Assembly: GCA_026193555.1 (NCBI GenBank)
Contig: JAPHUU010000357.1
Span: forward strand, 1-5,719
DNA length: 5,719 bases
Origin: Rhodanobacter sp.
GTDB taxonomy: Bacteria; Pseudomonadota; Gammaproteobacteria; Xanthomonadales; Rhodanobacteraceae
Direction: 5' to 3'
Shown here: positions 1 through 5,696 of the stretch, in pieces
Position numbering within the stretch: position 1 is the stretch's first letter
Layout: every line of letters starts with the position of its first letter
Translations under genes and position numbers: made by a program
The notes under the pieces: model-generated
Databases searched by the model: none
What the model was told of the DNA's origin: nothing
The model's input: only the letters and a program-made list of their open reading frames with translations

Positions 1-793
1 AGCCGCCGGCGGGTAACAGTTCAGCGTAACGGCGAAACAGACGTTGCTTGGTCGGCTGATCGAAATAGATCACCACATTGCGGCAGAAGATCGCGTCGAA
101 GGGTCCCTTCATCGGCCATTCGTGCAACAGGTTGAGCGGCTGGATCGTGACCAGTTCACGCAGCCGCGGGTGCACACTGGCCAGACCTTCATACTCTCCG
201 CTGCCACGCAACATCCAGCGGCGACAACGCTCCGCGCTGATGCCGGCCATGCGATCCAGCGAGTACACACCCTCGCGGGCACTATCCAATGCCTGCGGTG
301 ACAAGTCGGTGGCCAGTATCTTCGCATCCAATGTGGTGGTGCACCGCTCCAGCGCTTCGGCCAGCACCATCGCCAGCGCGTACGGTTCCTCGCCAGTCGA
401 GCACCCGGCCGACCATATCCGCAGGCGGCCACCGGCGCGACGCTTCTCGTCCAGCCAGCGCGGCAGCAACTCGTCGACCAGCAGATCGTAATGATGCGCC
501 TCACGGAAAAACGAGGTGACGTTGGTGCTGATTGCGCTGGCCAACTCGCCCAGCTCGCCGTGCGGATCGCTTCGCAGCAATTCGCAGTAACTTTCGAAAT
601 CCTTCAGGCCCAGCGCACGCAGTCGCCGCTGCAGGCGTCCCTGCACCAGCTGTTGCTTCTGCTCACTCAGGGAAATGCCGCACTGCTGCAACACAAAGCC
701 ACGCAGAAACTGGAATTCCGCATGGCCCAGTGCCGGCCCGCTGACCCCCGCTGGCGGCGCACTGTCATTGGGCTGGCCAAGCACGGCGCTCAC
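1..793 (-). CDS. cheR: Chemotaxis protein methyltransferase CheR (3' end missing)
   Basis: SAM-dependent glutamate O-methyltransferase that methylates receptor signalling helices during adaptation. Translating the minus strand from GTG at 793-791 gives 264 codons before the window ends. Landmarks: N-terminal helical domain (about 25-90), NVTSFFRE (91-98, Arg97 in the conserved FFRE), the SAM-binding stretch SAGCSTGEEPY (128-138), acidic ATD (161-163), a beta-subdomain loop RGSGEYEGL (196-204), NLL (221-223) and FDAIFCRNVVIYF (232-244). It aligns almost collinearly with E. coli CheR (286 aa), so roughly 30 C-terminal residues are missing off the left edge. The GTG start is chosen because AAGGAG (800-805) lies 6 nt upstream; a second GTG at 784-782 would be 15 nt away. 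The gene follows the mcp stop codon with no gap and in the same frame. The beta-subdomain has the ungapped E. coli-type length, which suggests the pentapeptide-tethered class. Family call is certain; the tethering class is inferred. Confidence 0.96.
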   Translation of the reverse strand, partial: MSAVLGQPNDSAPPAGVSGPALGHAEFQFLRGFVLQQCGISLSEQKQQLVQGRLQRRLRALGLKDFESYCELLRSDPHGELGELASAISTNVTSFFREAHHYDLLVDELLPRWLDEKRRAGGRLRIWSAGCSTGEEPYALAMVLAEALERCTTTLDAKILATDLSPQALDSAREGVYSLDRMAGISAERCRRWMLRGSGEYEGLASVHPRLRELVTIQPLNLLHEWPMKGPFDAIFCRNVVIYFDQPTKQRLFRRYAELLPAGG

Positions 794-2569
794 TCAGAAC
801 TCCTTCCAGGCGCCAGCGCTGTTTTCCGTGCTGAGCTTCGCCGAGCGCCTCTCGTTCGCTGGCGCTGGCTCTGGCTTCGTCGGCTCTGGCTTCGGCGAAG
901 CCTTGCGCACCGCGGCAAACACGGCCTCGGCCTCGGCCGCCACCGGATGCGAACGGGCCGACTCGGCGCCCGCATCGCCGCCGGCATCTTCAACCTGACC
1001 GATCCGGAAGAAGCCGACCTGACGTGTCAACTCGCCAGCCTGCTCGTGCATCGCCCGTGCCGCCGCAGCAGCCTCCTCCACCAGCGCGGCATTCTGCTGA
1101 GTCATCTCGTCCATCTGCATCACGGCGTGGTTGACCTGGTCGATGCCGGCCGACTGCTCCTGACTCGCCGCCGCTATCTCGGCCACGATATCGGTGACCT
1201 TCTTCACGCTGTCAACGATTTCGGCCAGCGCCTTGCCCGACTGATTGACCAGCTCGGAGCCGCCGCGGACCTTCTCTGCGCTGTCCTCGATCAGGCCCTT
1301 GATTTCCTTGGCGGCGCCGGCACTACGCTGGGCCAGGCTGCGCACCTCGGTGGCGACCACCGCGAAACCGCGGCCCTGCTCGCCGGCACGCGCCGCCTCC
1401 ACGGCGGCATTCAGCGCCAGCAGATTGGTCTGGAACGCGATCTCCTGGATCAAACCCACGATATCGGCGATCTTGCGGCTGGAGGCGTTGATCTCGGTCA
1501 TCGCGACGATCGCACGACCGGCTACCTCACCGCCACGTTCGGCCTGTTCGCGTGCACCGCGCGCCAGCTGGTTGGCATGGCTGGCATTCTCGGCATTCTG
1601 CTTGACGGTCGAGGTCATCTGCTCCATCGAGGCCGCGGTCTCCTCAAGGCTGGAGGCCTGTTCCTGGGTACGCTGGCTGAGATCGTCGTTGCCCTGCGCC
1701 ATCTGCTGGGCGGCCGTGCCCACCGAATCGGAGCCACGTCGCACCTCGCCCACGGTGAGCGTGAGCCGCTCGTCCATCGTCTTGAACGCTTCCAGCAACC
1801 GGCCCAGCTCATCCTTCCGGCGGGTCATGATGTTGTGCCCGAGCTGCCCCTGGGAGATGGCGTTGGCCACACGCACCGCCCGGTTGAGCGTGCCGACGAT
1901 CGAGCGAATCAGGAGGAACGCCAGCAGCGCGGCCAGCGGCATGCCGGCGCCCAGCGCACCGAACGTCATCAGGCTCGTGCGCTTGTAGGTGGTGGTGTCC
2001 TGATCGTAGACCTGCCCACTTTCCTGGATACGCAGCGAGATCAGCTTGTCCATCTCCGAATCCATGATCGACACGTTCGGCAACACTTCCGAATACAGCA
2101 TGTCGGCCATCCCGTCGCCGTTCTGCTTCAGCGCATCGGTGACATCGGCCACCGACGACTTCATGTCGGCACGGGCACTCTCGAATGCCTTCAGCTGCTT
2201 GCGCATCGGAGGGGACAGATTCGCCGCGTCAATCACCTTCAGCAGCGCCGTATCCCGCACATGCGTCTTCTCGATATCGTCCAGCTTCTGCTGGACGACG
2301 GACTTGTCGTCCTTGTGGAACACCGCCTCGCTCAGCGAGATGAAATCGAGCAGCGAGTTGCGCCCCACCACGTTGAGGTTTGCCAACGGGATCAGTTCGT
2401 CCTGATAGAGACGGCGCGTACTCTCGTTGCCCTCGGCCATGCCGCCCAGACCCATCCAGGCGCCGACGATGAGCATCACGAACAGCAAGCCGAGCACCCC
2501 GATCAGACGCCCCTTAACGCTCAACGAGGTCAAGCGGGAGAGTCGCAGTTTGAAAGTCTTCATCTTCAT
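794..2569 (-). CDS. Methyl-accepting chemotaxis protein, Tar-like topology with C-terminal CheR-binding pentapeptide
   Basis: Inner-membrane chemoreceptor of 591 aa. Order: short basic cytoplasmic start; TM1 about 22-41; periplasmic helical region about 43-199, probably a four-helix-bundle sensor (4HB_MCP/TarH type, ligand unknown); TM2 about 200-222; HAMP about 220-272; long methylated coiled coil; hairpin tip about 369-414 with IAFQTNLLALNAAVEAARAG and Tsr-equivalent F379, N382, N387, E391, R394 and E397; Ala/Pro-rich linker about 523-586; final AWKEF (587-591). Likely methylation pairs are E309/E310 (SSLEETAAS) and E498/E499 (ALVEEAAA). The start at 2569 is preferred: GGAAA (2575-2579) sits 5 nt upstream and it falls 13 nt after cheW. 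ATG 2563 is a close alternative; ATG 2623 would overlap cheW by 41 nt and add an unlikely Cys/Pro-rich leader. Oddity: the usual HAMP proline is Thr227. The tip is the 36-heptad type seen in E. coli receptors. The ligand cannot be read from the sequence. Confidence 0.96.
   Translation of the reverse strand: MKMKTFKLRLSRLTSLSVKGRLIGVLGLLFVMLIVGAWMGLGGMAEGNESTRRLYQDELIPLANLNVVGRNSLLDFISLSEAVFHKDDKSVVQQKLDDIEKTHVRDTALLKVIDAANLSPPMRKQLKAFESARADMKSSVADVTDALKQNGDGMADMLYSEVLPNVSIMDSEMDKLISLRIQESGQVYDQDTTTYKRTSLMTFGALGAGMPLAALLAFLLIRSIVGTLNRAVRVANAISQGQLGHNIMTRRKDELGRLLEAFKTMDERLTLTVGEVRRGSDSVGTAAQQMAQGNDDLSQRTQEQASSLEETAASMEQMTSTVKQNAENASHANQLARGAREQAERGGEVAGRAIVAMTEINASSRKIADIVGLIQEIAFQTNLLALNAAVEAARAGEQGRGFAVVATEVRSLAQRSAGAAKEIKGLIEDSAEKVRGGSELVNQSGKALAEIVDSVKKVTDIVAEIAAASQEQSAGIDQVNHAVMQMDEMTQQNAALVEEAAAAARAMHEQAGELTRQVGFFRIGQVEDAGGDAGAESARSHPVAAEAEAVFAAVRKASPKPEPTKPEPAPANERRSAKLSTENSAGAWKEF
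797..811 (-). other. C-terminal pentapeptide AWKEF (CheR/CheB tether)
   Basis: The receptor's last five residues are A-W-K-E-F, matching the x-W-x-x-F pattern of tethering pentapeptides (NWETF in E. coli Tar and Tsr, GWEEF in P. aeruginosa McpB/Aer2). About 60 residues of low-complexity Ala/Glu/Pro/Lys-rich linker precede it, as in those receptors. Known for the family: the Trp and Phe bind the beta-subdomain of CheR, placing the enzyme near the methylation helices. Binding by this particular CheR is inferred. Confidence 0.85.
800..805 (-). promoter_or_regulatory. Shine-Dalgarno of cheR inside the last codons of mcp
   Basis: The minus strand reads AAGGAG here, 6 nt before the GTG start of cheR. 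The six bases are also the Lys and Glu codons of the receptor's C-terminal AWKEF. It is the strongest ribosome binding site in the window and decides the GTG start. Its position implies that ribosomes finishing mcp run over the cheR initiation region, so translational coupling is likely (inferred). Confidence 0.85.
867..894 (-). repeat. 13-bp direct repeat with 15-bp period in the receptor linker
   Basis: The 13 bases at 867-879 recur exactly at 882-894 (plus strand GGCTCTGGCTTCG). In the receptor they encode two successive KPEP units, about residues 560-568, within the flexible tail before AWKEF. The 15-bp period keeps the frame, so copy-number changes would lengthen or shorten the tether without disrupting it. 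Confidence 0.8.
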
Positions 2570-2582
2570 CTTTATTTCCGGG

Positions 2583-3086
2583 TCAGGCGGCTTCAACTTG
2601 CTGCAGGTTTGACATGACGGCATCCAGTGTCTCGACGTCCTCAGGACGCATCAGCATCTCCACGTCCAGCAGCATCAACATGCGATCGAGGTGGGTGGCG
2701 ATGCCTTTCAGGTAACGGGTGTCCACCACGGCACCCATGTCAGGCACCGGCTTGATGGCGGCCGGATCGATGTCGGCGACGTCGGAAACCGCGTCCACCA
2801 CGATGCCGAACAGCCGGTCGGCAACCGCGACGATGATCGTCACTGTGCTGTCGTCGTAGGCTTCGCGTTCAAGGCCGAAGCGCAGGCGAAGATCCATGAT
2901 CGGCACGATCGCACCGCGCAGATTCAGCACGCCGAGCACATGGTCGGGCGTCTGCGGGATACGGGTGACTCGCGTCCAGCCCCGGATCTCGCGAACGGCG
3001 AGGATGTCCACGCCGTACTCTTCTTCAGCCAGGGCAAAGGTCAATTGCTGCAAATGCGGTACGGCGCCTTGATTCATGTCGTTCAT
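2583..3086 (-). CDS. cheW: Chemotaxis coupling protein CheW
   Basis: Cytoplasmic adaptor that joins receptor hairpin tips to CheA in signalling arrays. It is 167 aa, the same length as E. coli CheW. The whole protein is one CheW/SH3-like domain: QQLTFALAEEEYGVDI (13-28), IPQTPDHVLGVLNLRGAIVP (43-62) with the conserved NLRG at 55-58, IMDLRLRFGL (63-72), and GIVVDAVSDV (94-103). The start at 3086 is chosen because AGGA (3095-3098) lies 8 nt upstream and because it gives the family length. Extending to ATG 3146 would add 20 residues that do not look like CheW and would run through a likely promoter. ATG 3077 is a weaker alternative. A 194-nt gap separates it from cheA, while mcp follows after 13 nt, so cheW-mcp-cheR forms a tight block that may have its own promoter. 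Confidence 0.96.
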   Translation of the reverse strand: MNDMNQGAVPHLQQLTFALAEEEYGVDILAVREIRGWTRVTRIPQTPDHVLGVLNLRGAIVPIMDLRLRFGLEREAYDDSTVTIIVAVADRLFGIVVDAVSDVADIDPAAIKPVPDMGAVVDTRYLKGIATHLDRMLMLLDVEMLMRPEDVETLDAVMSNLQQVEAA

Positions 3087-3094
3087 GTCCTGAT

Positions 3095-3098
3095 TCCT
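3095..3098 (-). promoter_or_regulatory. Shine-Dalgarno of cheW
   Basis: AGGA on the minus strand, 8 nt before ATG 3086-3084. It supports this start over the upstream in-frame ATG at 3146. A second AGGA (3088-3091) lies too close to ATG 3086 but about 10 nt from the in-frame ATG at 3077, which leaves a small start ambiguity. Confidence 0.65.
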
Positions 3099-3135
3099 GT
3101 TGAGGGAGGCTCGCAAGCACCCGGCTTCAGTAAAA

Positions 3136-3162
3136 ATGTCGGCCATGCAGTCGGAAACTTGA
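3136..3162 (-). promoter_or_regulatory. Putative sigma-28 (FliA) promoter for cheW-mcp-cheR
   Basis: The minus strand reads TCAAGTTT (3162-3155), then 11 nt, then GCCGACAT (3143-3136). The enteric FliA consensus is TAAAGTTT-N11-GCCGATAA, so the match is 7/8 and 6/8 with exact spacing. The predicted start would be near 3129, giving a leader of about 43 nt before cheW. Its location, in the only long gap of the cluster and just before a start codon, supports function. No convincing sigma-70 -10 box is seen at the right distance from the nearby TTGACG (3174-3169). Sequence match only. Confidence 0.65.
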
Positions 3163-3174
3163 GTGATCCGTCAA
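3159..3174. repeat. Imperfect palindrome next to the candidate -35 element
   Basis: The plus strand reads TTGAGTGATCCGTCAA, which is 12/16 symmetric around a central GATC with TTGA/TCAA ends. It overlaps the outer half of the -35 element of the candidate sigma-28 promoter, so it could be an operator, but a match this short may be chance. The rest of the gap (3175-3280) holds a CCGGG-AGGG-CCCGG hairpin without a T-run; I do not call a terminator or a gene there. Confidence 0.3.
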
Positions 3175-3280
3175 GTAGCGGCAGATACTGCAATCCAACG
3201 TTTCCAACAGCACGGACACGTACTCCGACGGCGCTTGCCCCAGCCGGGCCCTCCCGGAAAGAGGCGACGCACACGCGCGA

Positions 3281-5311
3281 TCAGGCCGCCTTGCTGTGCT
3301 GGCCCAGCCGTGCCACTCCGCCGACGTCGATGATCAGCGCCACCGATCCGTCGCTCAGAATGGTGGCACCGGAAATACCCCGCACCTGGCGGTAGTGGGC
3401 TTCAAGCGACTTGATCACGGCCTGCTGCTGGCCGAGCAGATCGTCGACCAGAAGTCCGACACGTCGGCCATCTTCCTCAACCACCACCACGATGCCCGAA
3501 CCGATGTCGGTGACGCATTCAGCGCAGGCGAAAGCCTCGTGCAATCGGATGACCGGAAGATACGCATCGCGAAAGAGGAATACCTCACCGCCGCCAGCGA
3601 TCTTGCGCACCAGCTCCGCGCGCAGACGCAGCGACTCGATGATCGAGGTCAGCGGCACGATGTAGCGCTCCTTGCCCACCGTCGTGACCAGTCCGTCGAT
3701 GATCGCCAGAGTCAGCGGCAATGCGATCGTGAAGGTGCTGCCCTTGCCACTCTCGCTGTGCACGCCCACGCTGCCGCCAAGGTCCCTCACGTTGCGCCGC
3801 ACGACATCCATGCCGACGCCACGACCGGAAAGATCGGTGGCCTCAGTGGCGGTGGAAAACCCGGGCTGGAAGATCAGCTCGGCGACCTCGGCGTCGCTGA
3901 GCTCCTGCCCGGCTTCCACCAGCCCCCGTTGCAGCGCCTTGGCGAAGATCGCGTCGCGATTCAGGCCGGCGCCGTCGTCACTGATCTGCACCACGATGTT
4001 GCCGCCCTCATGGTAGGCGTTGAGCTTGAGCGTGCCGGTTTCCGACTTGCCGGCGGCCCGACGCTGCGCGGGCGTCTCCAGTCCATGGTCGATCGCATTG
4101 CGCACCAGGTGCACGAGCGGATCGCCGATCTTCTCCAGCACGGTCTTGTCCAGCTCGGTGTGTTCCCCGTGCAGCTCCAGCTTGACCCGTTTGTCGAGTT
4201 TGCGTTCCAGGTCGTGCACCAGCCGGGGAAACCGGTTGAACACCGACCCGATCGGCAACATGCGGATCCCCATGACGCTTTCCTGCAGCTCGCGCGTATT
4301 GCGCTCAAGCTGCGTCAGCCCCTCGCGCAGACGGGCCAGTTGCGACAGCTCGAAGTGCTCGCCGATCTCGCCCAGCATCGACTGGGTGATGACCAACTCG
4401 CCCATCATGTTGATCAACGCATCGATCTTGTCGATATCCACCCGGATCGAGCCACCCTCACCCGTCGCAACCGAGGATTCGCTCGCTTGCTTTGCGGCCA
4501 CGCCGGCGGCAGGCCTCCTCTGCAGATGAGCGGGCGCAGTGGCCGGAGGCCGGTCCGGTTCGGCCACTGGTACGACGCCGGTCGGGCCAGCCGCTTCGGT
4601 CAGCGGGTTGATCGCCAGCTCACAGTCACCATCGAGCCAGTCGAACACCGCATCGACATCGCCACGCGACACGTTGCCATGCAAGTGCAAAGCCCAGCCC
4701 ATGTAGCACATGGTCGGATCGACATCGGCCAGCCGCTTCGGCGCGCCATCCACGATGAAGGCGCGCACCACTTCAAGCCGGCCCAGTTGCTGCAGCTCGC
4801 GGAACAGCCGCAGCGGGTCGTTGCCGGTCTGCAGCAGGTGCGGCAGCGCGGTAAACACGATTTCCCAGCCGCTGACCGTGGTGGCCGCCGTCGCCTTGGC
4901 GGCTGTGCCCGGAACAGCTTCGCCGCTGACCAGACGCTCCAGCTCGCCGCGCAGGCTTTCACTCCCGGCATCCGCCACCGGTTGCCCGGTGCGTGAGCGG
5001 TCCAGCATGATGCGCAGGCAATCGACCGAGCGCAGCAGCAGCTCGATCAGCTCCGCGTCCACCGACCGGCGCTCGCTGCGCACTTCATCGAGCAGCGACT
5101 CCGCAACGTGGGTGAACGCCGCCACGTCGGTGAAGCCGAACGTAGCGGCGCCGCCCTTGATCGAGTGGGCCGCGCGAAAGATCGTGTGCACCAGCTCGGT
5201 ATCACTCGCACCGCCATCCAGCGCGAGCAGGGCCGCCTCCATCGCGTCGAGTCCTTCGCGACTCTCATCGAAAAAGGTCTGGTGGAATTGAGACAGGTCG
5301 ACCACGCTCAT
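3281..5311 (-). CDS. cheA: Chemotaxis histidine kinase CheA
   Basis: Cytoplasmic kinase that autophosphorylates under receptor control and passes phosphate to CheY (and CheB). It is 676 aa with all five domains. P1 (about 1-110) carries the phospho-accepting His49 in AAHSIKGGAATFGF. A P2-like response-regulator docking domain spans about 148-236, flanked by Ala/Pro-rich linkers (112-147 and 237-287). P3 dimerisation helices lie at about 288-350. P4 kinase has the N box HLVRNAIDHGLE (401-412), DDGAGL (445-450), FQPGFSTA (481-488), SGRGVGMDVV (495-504) and GKGSTF (522-527). P5 (about 534-672) is CheW-like. The start at 5311 has GAGG 6 nt upstream and gives the normal N terminus. cheY ends 8 nt before it, so the two are probably co-translated. 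All catalytic motifs are intact. P2 resembles the longer GNDPLRLFREL type of environmental proteobacteria more than E. coli P2 (judged from memory). Confidence 0.98.
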   Translation of the reverse strand: MSVVDLSQFHQTFFDESREGLDAMEAALLALDGGASDTELVHTIFRAAHSIKGGAATFGFTDVAAFTHVAESLLDEVRSERRSVDAELIELLLRSVDCLRIMLDRSRTGQPVADAGSESLRGELERLVSGEAVPGTAAKATAATTVSGWEIVFTALPHLLQTGNDPLRLFRELQQLGRLEVVRAFIVDGAPKRLADVDPTMCYMGWALHLHGNVSRGDVDAVFDWLDGDCELAINPLTEAAGPTGVVPVAEPDRPPATAPAHLQRRPAAGVAAKQASESSVATGEGGSIRVDIDKIDALINMMGELVITQSMLGEIGEHFELSQLARLREGLTQLERNTRELQESVMGIRMLPIGSVFNRFPRLVHDLERKLDKRVKLELHGEHTELDKTVLEKIGDPLVHLVRNAIDHGLETPAQRRAAGKSETGTLKLNAYHEGGNIVVQISDDGAGLNRDAIFAKALQRGLVEAGQELSDAEVAELIFQPGFSTATEATDLSGRGVGMDVVRRNVRDLGGSVGVHSESGKGSTFTIALPLTLAIIDGLVTTVGKERYIVPLTSIIESLRLRAELVRKIAGGGEVFLFRDAYLPVIRLHEAFACAECVTDIGSGIVVVVEEDGRRVGLLVDDLLGQQQAVIKSLEAHYRQVRGISGATILSDGSVALIIDVGGVARLGQHSKAA

Positions 5312-5317
5312 GATCGA

Positions 5318-5321
5318 CCTC
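5318..5321 (-). promoter_or_regulatory. Shine-Dalgarno of cheA overlapping the cheY stop
   Basis: GAGG on the minus strand shares its GA with the TGA stop of cheY (5322-5320) and lies 6 nt before ATG of cheA. This arrangement usually couples translation of the two genes, here the kinase and its response regulator. Confidence 0.75.
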
Positions 5322-5682
5322 AGCCCAGCACGCGCTTGACTGTGGCCAGCAGCTGCTCCGGATCAAACGGCTTGACCAGCCAGCCGGTGGCACCGGCCGC
5401 CTTGCCTTCCATTTTTCTCTCGACATGCGACTCGGTGGTCAGCATCAGGATCGGCACACCCTTGTAACCTTCCAGCGTACGCAGCTCGCGCACCATGGCG
5501 ATACCGTCCATCACCGGCATGTTCACGTCGGCCAGTACCAGATCGAAGGTTCCTCCGCGCGCCACGTCCAATGCCAGTTGGCCGTTTTCGGCCTCGGCTA
5601 CTTCGTGCCCGGCACCGCGCAGCGTGAAAGCCACCATCCCGCGCATGGAAGCCGAATCATCTACCGCAAGTATCTTTGCCAT
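5320..5682 (-). CDS. cheY: Single-domain response regulator CheY
   Basis: Receiver-domain protein of 120 aa (E. coli CheY is 129), phosphorylated by CheA. It has no output domain. Conserved residues: acidic pair D8/D9 (AVDDS), phospho-acceptor D52 in LADVNMPVMDG, T82 in MLTTES, and K104 in KPF. N54 (D+2) and E84 (T+2) are the same as in E. coli CheY, positions that set dephosphorylation rate. Trp101 stands where E. coli CheY has the switch residue Tyr106. The start at 5682 has GAGG 7 nt upstream and gives the usual MAKILAVDD opening. First gene of the cluster inside the window. Binding of the flagellar motor is likely from context but cannot be shown; the Trp101 type also occurs in regulators of accessory chemosensory clusters, so another role is possible. 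Confidence 0.95.
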   Translation of the reverse strand: MAKILAVDDSASMRGMVAFTLRGAGHEVAEAENGQLALDVARGGTFDLVLADVNMPVMDGIAMVRELRTLEGYKGVPILMLTTESHVERKMEGKAAGATGWLVKPFDPEQLLATVKRVLG

Positions 5683-5689
5683 GCTGCCA

Positions 5690-5693
5690 CCTC
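5690..5693 (-). promoter_or_regulatory. Shine-Dalgarno of cheY
   Basis: The minus strand reads GAGGTGG with GAGG at 5693-5690, 7 nt before the ATG of cheY. It supports the chosen start. Confidence 0.75.
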
Positions 5694-5696
5694 AAG

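Noticed and set aside
491..2617. 708-codon open frame on the plus strand opposite mcp and cheR
   Set aside because: It is in exact codon register with the minus-strand genes, so it stays open because they lack TTA, CTA and TCA codons, which is expected at high GC. Its composition (His, Leu, Arg, Gln rich, no domain) is not protein-like, and the minus-strand genes are certain.
2570..2623. Upstream ATG start for mcp at 2623
   Set aside because: It would overlap the cheW 3' end by 41 nt and place a Cys/Pro-rich stretch before the basic N terminus; ATG 2569 sits right after cheW with a plausible ribosome binding site.
3083..3274. 63-codon minus-strand frame in the cheA-cheW gap
   Set aside because: It relies on a GTG start with no clear ribosome binding site, overlaps the cheW start in another frame, and its product has no recognisable features.
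3230..3280. Transcription terminator after cheA
   Set aside because: A CCGGG/CCCGG hairpin is present, but the stem is only 5 bp and no T-run follows, so I do not call termination.
2691..3395. 234-codon plus-strand open frame opposite cheW and the cheA-cheW gap
   Set aside because: In register with cheW, same artefact; it also runs through the candidate promoter and into the cheA 3' end, with no good start signal.
3296..4996. 566-codon open frame on the plus strand opposite cheA
   Set aside because: Same in-register antisense effect; the translation is His/Arg/Gln-rich and has no recognisable motif.
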